Source of the DNA: Notospermus geniculatus
Lineage: Eukaryota > Nemertea > Pilidiophora > Heteronemertea > Lineidae
Reading direction: 5' to 3'
Assembly (NCBI GenBank): GCA_002633025.1
Contig: NMRB01000127.1
Location: forward strand, 425,717 to 489,716
Length of the DNA: 64,000 nt
A model generated the notes under the pieces. That model worked only from the letters and a program-made list of their open reading frames with translations, searched no databases and had not been told where the DNA came from. Positions within the stretch are counted from its first letter, which is position 1; each line of letters starts with the position of its first letter. Shown here piece after piece: positions 43,691 through 56,319 of this stretch. The translations under genes were made by a program, and so were the position numbers.

Positions 43691-45914
43691 AAGGATGCTG
43701 GACGGACGCTCATAAAGTTAGAATCTAATGCATCCTGAGCTCGGAGCAATAACTTACCACACCTCGACGCTTTTTGTCTTTTTCAAGTTCATCACATTAT
43801 TACATTTCAATTCAGATTCTCAACTCAGAGGACTTGACAGGCAACTTTTTTTTTCTTTTCTACATTATCTCTGGTTGGAGATGATGTTATAATTGGTTCC
43901 CTGGTTCCTGCAAATGTCGGCCATGTCACTGTGAACGGAACAGGATGCCATTAGAGTGACATTCGTCGACAAATTGGACATGCGTTGAGAGAGAACAAAT
44001 GTCAAAAAGATGCAAAGGTATCTTTTTTTAGGAATCAATTGGTATAATTTCCTTTCTGGATACCACAAGGTGTGAGACTGACAAGAAAGTTATTCGTGGG
44101 GGCTCTCGTGATGCAAAAATGAAAAGTTTGGAAGCTTCAACAGGGTATTTTAGGCGTATTCCACAACTTAGAACATAAGAAGTATAAAGGTATCAGGTAC
44201 ATGTATAGAGTTTATTGGCCTTTCACACGACTGATACCCACATCCATGTCATCTGATTCGTCTCTGATCTTTTCGACCTACGCCAACCTCGCGAGGCAAA
44301 AAAGTCCATGATCTGATCAATAGTTGTTAGTCAACAACACAATGAGGTTGCAATATAAAAAGACGACTGGGATGTGTGTGAAATCTGCCAAGTTGAGACA
44401 ACATGGTTAAAGATAGTTTAGCCTTATTAGATCATGATGTGAAATCGATTGTTTAACTCATGGAACGAATGTTTCAATCTCAGAGAAAAAGCCGAAAGCA
44501 GTCGTGACTTTAATGGCTACAGATGATAGAATATATATTTCCCGCCTTAAGGCCTGCGGTGTTTCATAACTCAATCAGACAGTGTGCAGTCAAATGACTC
44601 CGCTAATGGCCAACCATAGGATATTCCGGTTTTGTATGGCGACCAAATTAGCACGATCATTGTCTGACAGTTCTTCGAATGATGCGACGCAAGGAAGTGG
44701 ACGAGTTATACAGTGCTGTGAAATCGAAGGGAAATACCGTCGGGTAGCATGAGTATGCACCCCACGCCGACAACAAAATATCGATGGTGCCCGACTCGAC
44801 AATAAACCATTCTTTCCAGTACGGATCGGCCTAATGTCGTTCGTCCATGTCCAAATGTGACGATTTACTACCAATGGTCGGTTATTGCAACCAACACCCA
44901 TCCAAATGCCTGTTAAGGCGAACCGAAGCCTATTCGAGAGGAAACTATACATGTGTATATTCGTTAATGAGGTGGACATTGGAGTGTCCCTATTAGAAAG
45001 TGTTTCCTGTGTTGAAATCCGATCACCAGTTTTGCTCCAGAGCCAAGAACGCCCTGGACGTTTCAAATGGACCGTAATTGCTTCTTACATCTCACTGGAG
45101 ACAATAATGATGCCTCGTCCATCATCATTTGCTGTTGATGTAAGCACCTAAAACACTTCCGATACCACAACAAGTAATTACTGCCTTACGTGTGAAGTTA
45201 TTGTCAAGATAGTGCCGTTTCCTGGCTAAAACTAGTTATACGCCACCAAACACTGGCCGCAATATAAATATGGAAAGACCAAAAATATCAAAAATAGATG
45301 CAGCACTTTACTTAATTAACCAATGACAGGCCGGTATTCGAGTGCAGCCGAGGGAAACGTGAAGTACTTTTTGATTGGCTCAAACAATGGATACATACAC
45401 GTCGTATCGTTTGCTTTGGACTCCGTCATTGAGTATGGCGCCTTGTTTGATTGTAAGCTTGTCGTTTATTGGATGGTGCCGACGCTATTTTTATCCTACG
45501 CTCACAATGCCATCCATTGGCTAACAACAAAAATGTCCTTCCAATCCTAGCCCTGGTTGTGCGTGCGCACACGTCAGCAAGCATGTACAAACACGACGTA
45601 AGCGGAGTAAGCACTCAGTATCAACGAATGGTAAACCAAACTGCGGCTAAAAGAGTTGGATCAGGATTATATTTTGCTATGGGGCTTTTTAGACTGCGGC
45701 TTCCGGGGAGGCCGGGTGATGCAGAGGATTAACGATTAGTGTCATCTGCGCGATGAATGTGAAATCTAAGTCCCTCTTCCAAGGACAAAGCAATTATCGC
45801 GTTGCCTGTGATTCAAAGAATAATGCATGCCGTGCCTTGGCACCAAAAGGAATCAATACAGTGTCACCTCTGTAAAAAGGACATCTTTGGGACTGTCACG
45901 TGCTGTCCGCATTA
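43691..45914. other. intergenic, nothing recognised
   Basis: A 158-codon minus frame (44590-45066) shows no recognisable domain. Confidence 0.3.
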
Positions 45915-46045
45915 AGGCCCGTTTCCACTTGAGCGTTTTACGCCGCGTTTTGACGCTTCGCCCATTGTTTGGAACCAGAGCGGCGGAAAATAACAAAAGA
46001 TTTGACGCATCACGCGGCGTAAAACGCTCTAGTGGAAACGGGCCT
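45915..46045. mobile_element. PIF/Harbinger-type MITE, AGGCCCGTTTCCAC family, copy 1
   Basis: A 131-bp element has ends AGGCCCGTTTCCAC and GTGGAAACGGGCCT, flanked by an exact TTA duplication (45912-45914 and 46046-46048). Arms GCGTTTTACGCCGCG are inverted inside. It is the reverse-oriented sibling of 14268-14398. Confidence 0.9.
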
Positions 46046-46048
46046 TTA

Positions 46049-47639
46049 GAGATGTCAAAATGAACAGACGTGCCCACTTGGGTCCTTAATAGAGAGGTGT
46101 CCTCCTGGCAGAGATGACGTCACGTGACATTCAAATGGAATGGAATGCGACGTCATTGTCGTATCGTTGACGTTTACCGTCCATTTTCTTAACCTCTCTA
46201 ACGCACTCACGCGCACGGAAGATTTTAACGCGGAAAACATTAAAGGATGAACATGACATTAAGGTTTTGCCAATACTCGTTAAGTTCATCAGTCATTCCC
46301 AATGCTGCTATTCGTAGAAGACGGATTGTTTTCTCGTATCCATTACAGCAATTGCTGTCTTAGCATTTCAATCCGGGTCGGCGTTCACCTTCTCAATTTT
46401 CTTTAGTCTGGTGATAAGTTTCTTTCGGTTGTGACAAGAATGATTTTTATGACAGTAGACATTCCGTCGACATTCTTTAAGGCGTTTACTTATTCATCAT
46501 TTCGACCCCCCCCCGCCATCTTGGATTTTGTGCCTGCGCACTTATCTGGGAGCTATTTTGCAAAGCAGAGTTGATAGTATAGTATTGACGACCGGAAGTA
46601 GTCAAGCTGGACATGCGCAGATGTTGATCTGGGAGGCAAACCAATGCATGTGATTGGTCGGGAGATACAAATTTGCCTAGTGCGCATGTGCAGTTTGCAA
46701 GAAATTCAAGATGGCGCGGGGCCGTCGAAACGATGATGAATAACTGTGGATGCATAGATCCATCCTTACCCAGGCTTGTTTTCGAGAAATCACGGTTTCG
46801 ATACCCGGCAAATATCTTCTCTTCGCCGTCGTACCGTTCGTAAATATCACACCGGCCTGGTCTTAAATGGCGTGAACGATAAAAAAATAGTGCACGAACT
46901 GCTGCTCCTTGATTTCTGCCGGGGGAAGTTTTCTGGTGAGACTCTTAACGTAAGTATTACGATTAGTTGATCACCGGTTAAACAGCATCCAGAGCGCGGA
47001 CACTCGAACGGATCAATAGAGCACTTGACGTCGTCTCAACCAGCTTGTTTGCGCCAAACAACTCAAAGACGTTATTCACGAGGAAATAAGAACGACGAGA
47101 TGCTCGACTTCTCCTCTGTGCGTGGTTCAAAGAGAACGAGCCCACACCATACACTTTGATATTTCAACCTTTTCTTGCAAGTTTATGCTAGATTACGGCA
47201 GAGGTAATCTTTCAAATATCGAACTGCATGAAATGTACGTTATACATGTGGTGAGTATACACATGTGGTTTCACATCTAAAGGAGTACTTTATAACAAAA
47301 GTCGATAGTTGTCACGCTACAATAGCCCATTCGACAATATCTTGATCTCGGTCCCTTAGAAAGTAATGACAGAAAATAATGTCGAGTTGGATCGCGGATG
47401 ACGTCATCGACTGATATCCGAAACCAATCAAGCATGTTGTATAATCTCAGTTCCTGTGGGCAACTTTTGGCCACCATGGAGTAGGCGTCCCTAGAATTTT
47501 TTTTGGAAAGCCATTAAGGTTACATTATCAGTTTCTTACTGAAAGGAACAGTACTTTTCAGGATCGCTAATGAAGTGCTGCCACCTATTGACGATAAGTC
47601 TCTATTTGTTCGTGCATCAGGTTTTTACCTCCGGCTCCG
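46049..47639. other. intergenic, nothing recognised
   Basis: A CATGCGCA-rich patch near 46610-46700 is the only local peculiarity. Confidence 0.3.
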
Positions 47640-47945
47640 ATAATACTAAAATAAAGCCAATTTCAATAAGGTTTTCACTAAATTTCATCACATTTAATCA
47701 CAATCTTTCTGCTATCTTAATTTTCACGAAAGTCCGACATATCGGATCCCTTTCTCAAATTCCATTTGACTTCGTTACAATGTTCAATGAACAATGCGAT
47801 GCATTACGTTTTTCAAAATGGCGGTAAACACGAACTGCGACTTTGTGAAAAATTTTGTTCACGTGGGATTTAATTGGAAACTGAAACCCACGGTGGCTGT
47901 TGCGACGATGGAATTTAGTGAAAACCGTTTTGAAATTTGTTGAGC
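47640..47945. mobile_element. diverged copy 2 of the long-TIR element at 37831-38269
   Basis: Shared interior words are TTTCTGCTATCTT, CCGACATA.CGGATCCC, GCGATGCATTACG and TTTCAAAATGGCGG. Its ends (AAGGTTTTCACTAAATTTC and AATTTAGTGAAAACCG) are inverted but differ from those of copy 1, so the two share a core with different termini. Confidence 0.6.
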
Positions 47946-48309
47946 ATTAACGGAGCCATGCCATGATGCTGAAGTAAAGAAAAAAAACTTGACGCAATAA
48001 AGACTTGAAAGAGATGGTAATTCTGTACTTCCGGGAACATTCCCCCAGTACTCTGTTAATTAGGTTAAGCCATTGATAACTTGACGAAGAAGCTTGAAGC
48101 AACGAAAACAGTGCTTAATGATCCTTTGTCAGCCCGGGTAATTACGGTAATGGGCGATCAGCTTGACGAAGGGTGGCAAACAAGGGGATCATCCTAGTGC
48201 CTAGCTGGAGGTTAGCTCTCATCTGACAGTAAATGCGTCAGGAAGGGAGTCTTTGATGAAGAGCAGTGTCTTATCAATTGTTCACCATATCTTGCACGAA
48301 CCTAAAGGC
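47946..48309. other. intergenic, nothing recognised
   Basis: No feature is recognised. Confidence 0.3.
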
Positions 48310-48500
48310 CTATGTACACTATCAACATTTCAGGACACATGTCGCGACACATGTGTCCGACACAGATGGACACAGAAATTTTGTCCCTGTATACACTAGA
48401 CACATGTCGGGACACATGCTGCGACACAGTGTTGGGACACATGTTGCCAATATTTTTGCTCTGTACACACTGTCAACATTTCCAGCAACACGGTGTGTCG
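48310..48500. repeat. repeat-rich patch of GACACATGT words
   Basis: GACACATGT or ACATGTGTC occurs about eight times in 190 bp, bounded by GTACACTATCAACATTTC and GTACACACTGTCAACATTTCC in direct orientation. Two overlapping plus frames through it are repeat shadows. Confidence 0.55.
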
Positions 48501-51500
48501 TACACATGTATCCCAAAGATGTATTTTGCCTTAGAAACCGGAACAATAGAATGGGTTAAGAGGTACGGGAGAGCAGTTTTGCCGACAGCGTTGAAGTCGA
48601 TATGTGGCGGTGTCCGATACCTTGCTAGGTAAAGACAAAGTAAGATGTATTCAGAATCATATAAAGTTTTGGAATGTCGCGTGGAGAAACGGCGAAAACA
48701 ACCAGGATACGAGTTAATGTTATTCTCTTCTAAAGTTTCGTGTAACGTTCTGATTCAAGGCTTTTGGTAAGTGTAACCAGGTATTATAATACCTCCATGG
48801 TGTAACATGTCTGGTTGTTTCTCTGGATAGAAAGTCGTTGACTGTGTTTCCATCTCGCTGTAGGGCCTCGCTAAGGAGGCAGGTGAGTTGCCCGCAGTGA
48901 AACAGCAGTCGGAATTGACCGAGGTCAACGTCCTGTGTTGAAAGGCGTTGATTTTTGATTGTTTCCGGCCGTTGTCATGAAAAACAAATCGGTTATTTAG
49001 TGCAAGACTGATAGTGAGCAATAACCATTTAGTATATTGACCATGAGTTATATTGCTCCCAAGATACACATTATACTCTTCGTGATCTTGCAATAATGAG
49101 CCCTGATATCATGTCATGCATCCTAGAGAATACATCATATTTGATGATATTGTACCTCAAGGTCGTTGATTGGTTGATACGCATCACGTGGCTATGTAGG
49201 CTACCATTTTCTAATTTTACGCGGGTGGATTAGTTCAGTGACATCGGTCAGTTTTACCTTATTATTTCCGTTCGATATGGAAAACGGTGTCCTGCATATT
49301 GGGGGACATACCGAAATGTCACCCCTCGAAAACTATTATTGACCTTGCCCCAGAAAGCCTCGGTGGACAAATTTTTCTCGAGATGACATTTCGGTCTTTC
49401 CCCTCATTGTGGGCACCATTTTCTTAACGTCGATATAGATACGATGTTGTCATACATTGGATTATTCACGCACCGCATAGTGCTCAAAATAATTGTGGGA
49501 AATTGTTAAAAAGCATCTTTTCTCCAATGGTTAGTCATTTGGTTGTCAACTTGATTACAAAAGTAATTGAAGTAGGTAGATGTTCATCCTTATTGCTTCA
49601 ATCAAACTTAATTAAACACAACACGACGCCGATCTCATATGCATCAACTTCGCAATTGTTACGTCAAGCAAAAACCACTAAAAAACAAGTTAAAGGAATA
49701 TATTCTGATATTCTGACATTTTAGAAGCGTCGGAACCACTCTACGTGATCGCACTGCAATTTGTTGAAAGTGGCAACCATTTCCTAAAGAAATCAAATAG
49801 ACGTATGATCTATGCATCGCATCATTGGTACGAATCCAAGGAAATTGTCTGTACCTACCTACATGTAAGATAATTTTCTTCGACTGGAAGTATCTTGCTT
49901 GTAATCAACTTTTAGGAGAATGACATGCGTGATAAGATGATCATGTTCATAGAACCATAACCATAGATTAAACCATGCCTTTTTACCACTTATGGAGCCA
50001 CATTGTCTTCAAATGTCTTATCAACACGATCTCCTCTAGCTGCTTCCGTGTCGTTTCTCCTCGATGACCATTTCAAGAAATGATTCTGACAGGGACACTA
50101 TTCCATTTCCGGGTAATTAAACCTAAAGACGGCGAGCGAACGTCCTCTTCCTGCTGGTCGACCCGGGGCCAATCAAGGTATTATGCAGCATATCATCTTG
50201 AGATGACATTCATGTCCGCCTATGAATGACAATTATGGTCGATTCATCGAAGGTCTATCATACTGTTCTTGTTTTTCTCAACGATTTCTCAGACCACGTT
50301 GTAATAATCCACATTAACCTGTACCCAGCACCGCTCTTTTCAATTCATAAACTGTATTAAGCAGCATCCTGGCAACATTTTTACAACATTGAACAACATA
50401 CATGAGCAACACCATCTTTGACATCGTATACTCAGGCCAACAGCTTTTACAACATTTGAACAACATACCAGTGAGCAGCACGATCTTTGTCAGTGTATTT
50501 AATACTATACAGAGCTTTATTCGCTGACTTTTCTCTAAAATTTTTCTCTAAATAGGTTGTTAACCCGTTCAGCCTTCTTGAGAATATCAGAGGGTCTTAG
50601 CATTCGCTCCTTTCGTCACCAGTGACGGAGGAAGTGAGCATTAAGAACCAGTGATTACCTCAGGATGGTGTAGAGCATTCATCTTCTGATTTGAAGGAAC
50701 CATCATTAAGAATGTCTCATCCTTGATTTATGATTGTTTCTAGAATATAAATCTTAATCAATCATGGGGAAAACGAATACTTCTTGACATCATTTTGTCA
50801 TGTTTACTCTTTACGCCAAAACACGACAAGATTTGCTAGATGGCTTCTTGATGGTGCTAAAAAACGTTAATGCAGGGCATTATTTCATCTGTTATTTCCA
50901 ACAGTCATTTTGATGCATTCGAGTTTGCAGTGACGACATAAAGAGCTGGTCGCCTCTTAGTGAAATTTTGTGTACTCTGTCCAACTCTGAAACTTGATCA
51001 ACTTTCTTTATGCCTGTCTTGAGAATTGGCCCAGAACAAAGTTGGACAGAACACATTTGACAAAAATCAAGCTGAATTCGTAATGTTACACGAGCCTTTG
51101 AACAATTGAGATGAATGTGTATCAGACACATTTTTCGATCCCGGAGTGACTTAAATTTGTACATTGTATATACTGCCTGCTTTGGGAGTGTAGCCAGTGA
51201 GAGATATCACTGACATGAATTTGTATACATGTTGTCAGCCTTACAGACCTCTTGGTTATCACAAGCAACGCCCGTGAACCTGGGCCAATATTATTGGAGA
51301 ATTCCTGAGGAGCGATCAAAATCCCATATTACATTACATTACACAGGGTCTATATCTCAACTCCCTGTGCTTGAAAAAACCTGGTGTAATGTACGAAGAA
51401 AGACGTTTTTCTGGAGGAGATGTACAGCAAATGTATAAAGTGCACCCCCGGGAGTGCACCACGCTGTGTTCTTTACAACAAGGCACGGGGTCATTCGTGA

Positions 51501-53054
51501 CTCCTCTCAGCGGTCGAACTCTTTGAACATCGCTCATTCGTCACACGATCCGATCCCTTTTACTGAGTCCCTGAGAAGCAAATTCCTTTTTGCAGGTGGT
51601 CTCATATCAAATGATATCAGGCTTAACCATGGTCAAAGGGCACGTATGGAGTCTTTGCTGAAAGCCATGAGAGATTAAGCCCCCATCAAAACGTGTTTCT
51701 TTTACCTTGTTGTCTCTCCATCTATATATACTACAACCTATAGAACCATAAAACTTGTGCTTGGTGTTTCCATTAGGTAATCAATGCCTACAAAGATCAG
51801 GTATTAGTAGAAGAAAAGGGGATGACGCCAGCGCGAAGTATATGCGGAAAGCGCTTTGTAAAGGCAAATGCACTTTATCAATGTAATGTAAATGCATTAG
51901 GGTTTTCTTATATCTGTTGATAGACATCAAAGCAGCTAAGATCAGTGAAAGTGTAGAAGCAATAGATTTCTCAAGATTTGAAATACGGTATTTCGAAGTC
52001 TTTGTTCTTTTTCTTTTCAAAATACTAGAGTACGTTTAAGTTGGGTTTTCGCAAACTGAGAGTTCCCATCTAATACAGGCGTGTTTTAATCTTATTATTG
52101 TCTTCCCGAAATGTGAGCCCAAATTGCTTCAGCATTTTAACTATTCTTACATTTATCCGATCAGCTACCTTATGTTTTTTGGTTTATTTGTGTCTGAGCA
52201 AAATGTCGTATGGAAACCGAAAATGGTGCATTGCTGAGAGAGCGTCATCGCACGAGAGAACTCTCATTGGAAGAGGCGCATTTAGGCAAGGTGAGAAGAC
52301 ACGTTACTTTCCTGTTTGGACAGACTGAACACAACGACTTGTCAGCCTCGTTCCCAGTCATTCCGCACCTGCGCATCTCGCAATGTGGGAATTCTCGTCT
52401 GCTGCAGAGGGAGCCTATCCAAATATCGCGAGATCTCGCAGCGAGGGCGACGGGTACCAGGCTGAACGACTTGTCTACATGAACCAAACAATAAAGGCGA
52501 ATGCTTACACAACACGGCACATTCGACAATGTGCAAAGGTCGTATTTTTTCGATTCAAGCCGCCATATCAATCTCCATTAATGAATGTACGATAAACATG
52601 AAAAATCGTTAGCAGACATCTAACGTAGAATCGAATGTTTTTATTAACATATAATAGTCGTTGACTCCATTCCCACGGGTCATTTCGCCAATGTTAGAAT
52701 GGATTCCCTATTCTCAGGTTTGGTGTTCGGAATGGGCCAAAACGACTTGAGGAAAACATCGCCCCTGAAAGGTCCATCAGGAGTTTCCACCTAATGACTT
52801 TCTCATTTATTTCATGGTAGAATAATACAGACTTCTCGGGAAATGAAATGAGGGATGTCTTGTTTACAAGACCATAAAGGATTGAGGAACTGTTAGGGTC
52901 CTACCAAGTCACTCAAGGTTACTGAAATGTACGGCATAAGTTGAAGATTCCAAGTGATGAGCCTAGCATCATTGCTGTCAAAAAGCATCAGTCATGACAC
53001 CAAATCGGTTGAAATGTCAAGTGTTTCGGTATTTGCTGAATATTGATTGAAAGA
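48501..53054. other. gene-poor stretch; repeat fragment near 50600-50670
   Basis: No exon was recognised in about 4.5 kb. About 50600-50670 resembles 26600-26690 (GAGCATTAAG, CAGTGATTACCTCAGGATG). Near 50340-50490 the segment CAACATT.ACAACATTGAACAACATAC is locally repeated twice. Near 52300-52480 the sequence is G+C-richer than the surroundings, with no gene seen. Confidence 0.35.
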
Positions 53055-53240
53055 GGCTGTTCGTTTTCGTCAACTGAGGAATCTGAGTTGTGATCCTTGA
53101 GAAAATGGAGAAAGCTATGAAGCTGCAAATTGCAGCGATTATTCTAACAATCCCTACAATTTGCAAGTGCATACATGTAGCTTCTTCCGTTTTCCCAAGG
53201 ATCACAACTCAGATGCCTGAAGTGACGAAAACGAACAGCC
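53055..53240. mobile_element. inverted-repeat element, GGCTGTTCGTTTTCGTCA arms
   Basis: Arms of about 65 bp (GGCTGTTCGTTTTCGTCA, ATCTGAGTTGTGATCCTTG, GAAAA) are inverted at the right side around a centre containing TGCAAATTGCAG. A 129-codon plus frame starting at 53090 reads out of this element and is not credible as a gene. Confidence 0.75.
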
Positions 53241-53795
53241 CCATTATGAGCCCTGCTTTGGAAAAATTTTATCAAATTCAGATTAAAGCCTTGGGTTGCC
53301 TAGGCCCTTTTGCTTACATGATATCAAGACTTCTCAGAAATTCGGGTCGTCTACATTTCAAGATAGAGTTAAAACTTTTGACCCTAAACGCATTCGAGGA
53401 ATCTCTATTCCAAACACGCTCACAGCTGTCCATAAGTAACGACTCCCCACTCCTAGTCCATAAAGTCATCAACCGGTGACCAAATCCAGCATTTCACACA
53501 CCCTCCACCGATTCTGCCCACTGGACGACATTAAACGAATGTTTATCGTTAATTTTGGTGGTATGACTGTTTTACTAACCAGTGCAGGTGTAAATCAACC
53601 TAACATCATTATACTTCTGCCCTTATCAGATTACCATGTTTCTGATTTTAAAGCATTGACCAGAATTTGTAAAATGAACTGCGAGCCTTTATTTGGAACT
53701 CTATCCAGAAAAACAGGCTTCGGTACTTAGGATGGAAGAATGAAATTAGTTTCACAGGTCATCACTTTGACGGTAACATCGTTTAACGCTTCGTA
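53241..53795. other. intergenic, nothing recognised
   Basis: Short frames only. Confidence 0.3.
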
Positions 53796-53940
53796 TTAGG
53801 GAGGATTAGAAATCAAACGATAAACGTAAGCGTTAACGACAACGGTATTTTTTGTACAGTATACGGACAGGCGGGTTAACAAAGGCTTCACTGGGGATGG
53901 CGACCGTGAAGCCTTTGTTAACCGGCGTGTCCGTGTATAC
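53796..53940. repeat. half copy of TAGGGAGG MITE next to a second hairpin
   Basis: 53796-53858 is the left arm of the element seen complete at 21422-21595. It runs straight into a separate 82-bp hairpin (53859-53940) with arms GTATACGGACA and GGTTAACAAAGGCTTCAC. The hairpin apparently replaced or truncated the right half. Confidence 0.65.
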
Positions 53941-54531
53941 CGTGTCCCTCTATGCAATCGCAGGTCGTAACGACCCTATTGTTGAGGTTATCACAAGATG
54001 AAAGTCTATATTGCTCTTATCACTAAGTAATTTTTGCTATAACGAAGTCTCAATCATGCTATTTAACAAGCGTCTTATTTCATCACATGAAACGTTGTCG
54101 CTTTCTCTACCGGAACTCTGAAATCAAACGTGACAGGTTTCTTTGCACAGATCGCGGAAAGCCTTATCTCATCAGGCGGGAAAAGGAATTCACCAGATCC
54201 ATTTACTTTCAAGTTAACGTTACAAAAATGCACTAGATCCCGCACAGTATAGCAATCGCTCCTCGGTTCCTGGAATCCGCACGTATTGCTTGTGGTAAAG
54301 AATCATCTTCCTCACGAAACGTGCCGAGCAGGGATATCCAAGCCTAAAACCACTCCTCCCCGAGTTTTCTTGCAATGTTGGCTCTTTTAATGGGCAACTC
54401 AGACGTAGAAAACGATCGGCACTTCAGGCGTCAGCCGTAAGGAAACCAACAATGCTGAATTGCCCATTGAGAGCCAAGTCGAGAAACTATCAGGTGGAAG
54501 AGTACCTTAAGGCACCGTTCCAAGTGAAAGG
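53941..54531. other. intergenic, nothing recognised
   Basis: No feature is recognised. Confidence 0.3.
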
Positions 54532-54817
54532 AGCCTGATAGCCTAGTGGTTATCACGTCCGCTTAGCAAGCGGCAGGTCCCGGGTTCGAATCCAGCCCGG
54601 GCCATATGGGATTTCATTCCCGGCTCTTCACGTCCGTCGCATGGGACAGTAAGCCGTGGTGCCTTGTACCTTGTGTCTTTGCAAGGGCAAGTAAAATACC
54701 CCATCCAAGTGAGGAACATGAGTAGCTTGTGATGGCCTCCTCCGTACTTACCAGGGCCAATAATGCTATAGCGTCGGCCCTGACGGAAAAATGAAATACA
54801 AAAATACAAATACAAGT
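54532..54817 (+). mobile_element. tRNA-derived SINE, second copy
   Basis: The head (54537-54604) has an A box (TAGCCTAGTGG) and a B box (GGGTTCGAATCC). The anticodon-like loop TTAGCAA between CCGC and GCGG would read AGC, but the T-stem and acceptor stem do not pair, so it is not a working tRNA. The body 54652-54703 (AGCCGTGG to AATACCCC) matches 1722-1776 in the first SINE. The tail is ACAAAAATACAAATACAA. Confidence 0.75.
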
Positions 54818-54916
54818 GAAATTTTTCTTCGGCGAGTTTCTTCTCAATGAGCATTCACCGTGTTGGCCTATCCTTGTGACTTACGCTGTGACCAATGACA
54901 TTTCCCATAGGATTTA

Positions 54917-55046
54917 GGCTGAGTTTACATCGAGGCACACGCGACACGAACACGCAGGCGAACAATGGCTTCACAAAGGATTCATCCCATGAAACCTTTG
55001 TTCGCCTGCGTGTTCGTGTCGCATGTCCCTCGATGTAAACTCAGCC
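54917..55046. mobile_element. PIF/Harbinger-type MITE, GGCTGAGTTTACAT family, copy 2
   Basis: A 130-bp palindrome with the family ends is flanked by an exact TTA duplication (54914-54916 and 55047-55049). Confidence 0.9.
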
Positions 55047-55094
55047 TTACTTGTGCGAGAAAATTCTCACGTGGAGTGGCACCTTTGGGATAAA

Positions 55095-55214
55095 TGGTGA
55101 TATTTATAAAAGATAGCAAATGCTTTTACTTCAAGTTTTGTAATACATTTACATTGGACACTGCTTGCAAATCTTAAGTAAAAGCATTTGGTAACTTTAT
55201 TTATAAATGCCAGC
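55095..55214. mobile_element. palindromic MITE, GCAAATGCTTTTACTT family, copy 3
   Basis: Arms TAGCAAATGCTTTTACTT and AAGTAAAAGCATTTGG lie inside TATTTATAAA ends. The centre AATACATTTACATTGGACA matches the copy at 16700-16822. Confidence 0.7.
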
Positions 55215-55279
55215 CAATGGCCCGCATTCTACACATAGACGATTCGTTAACTCTAAAGTCCACTTCAACCTTTTGTATC

Positions 55280-55456
55280 GGGCCGTATTCTAGAAGCTTC
55301 CTTAGCTCTAAGGTTTACCTTTGGCTATTGTTTGCAGGGCAAACAATAGCTGAACTTTAGAGTTAATGAGGCTTCTAGAATGCGGGCCTTTGTATTCTGC
55401 CGTGCAAACAATAGCTAAGTAAACCTTAGAGTTTAGGAAGCTTCTAGAATACGGCT
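55280..55456. mobile_element. inverted-repeat element, GGCCGTATTCTAGAAGCTTCC family
   Basis: Left end GGGCCGTATTCTAGAAGC is inverted at the right as GCTTCTAGAATACGGC, with an internal partial unit ending GAATGCGGGCC near 55387. AACAATAGCT recurs three times. This suggests two nested or tandem units. A further copy starts at 63968. Confidence 0.7.
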
Positions 55457-56188
55457 CATACCATAAGCGACTCATATTGCAACTTAAATGTTGGCGTGGC
55501 ATCTTCAAGATTCATGTAATGTAGTCCCAAGTTGCATACATGTATTCTGTTCTTATATTCCTGTCCATCTGGTCCATGCTAAGGAAGGATCTGTTAATAT
55601 GAGCCGCGACACCGGATACCCAGTGAGACCGATGATGGAGAACCGTGAGGGGACAAAATACAGGCATTTTATGCGACACAAGTATAGAATACCGCCTCTA
55701 TTTGTCTTGTGTCTAACATATACTGTTTGATTTACCTCAAGGGAGTTTATTTCCATATCGTGATATATGGTATAGTCTGCCGATATTATGAGGATGAATG
55801 GGTGTCGGTTTTCATCATTAATATGGTCATGCACTGAATGGATTGACCAGATGACACCCTGTCGTGATACAGTGGTTGGTGAGAGTTGAGGATCATGACG
55901 AGGGTCTTGCTCTGGCAATACGGAACAACCTGAGGTAACCGTTAAAGGCAAGGCGCAAGACGAATTATGCTGAGCTGTATTGGTACAGCGTTCTTTTGGT
56001 CGTAGCCGAGTTGGCTGCGAGCCCAATATCGCTGCGCCACCATGCGCGGACCGAAATCCTTATATGGAATTTCTGTGCCTAGTACATGGCATGACAGAAA
56101 ATATATTGCCATGGTCTAAAACAGCGTGGGCAGAGAAACGATTTATCGACAAAAGGGATGCTCCCGAATGGGAATTTCCCAACCATAA
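55457..56188. other. intergenic, nothing recognised
   Basis: A 157-codon minus frame (55553-56026) has no recognisable domain. Confidence 0.3.
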
Positions 56189-56319
56189 GGCTGAGTTTAC
56201 ATCGAGGCACACGCGGCACGAACACGCAGGCGAACAATGGCTTCACAGAGGATTCATCCCCATGAAACCTTTGTTCACCTGCGTGTTCGTGTCGCGTGTG
56301 CCTCGATGTAAACTCAGCC
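56189..56319. mobile_element. PIF/Harbinger-type MITE, GGCTGAGTTTACAT family, copy 3
   Basis: A 131-bp palindrome is flanked by an exact TAA duplication (56186-56188 and 56320-56322). It is about 96% like copy 2 by eye and lies only 1.1 kb from it. Confidence 0.9.

Noticed and set aside
44590-45066. 158-codon minus-strand gene
   Set aside because: No domain, no convincing splice or promoter context.
53090-53479. 129-codon plus-strand gene
   Set aside because: Starts inside an inverted-repeat element and has no motif.
54537-54604. Functional tRNA-Ala(AGC) gene
   Set aside because: A and B boxes are present, but the acceptor and T stems do not pair, and a SINE body follows.
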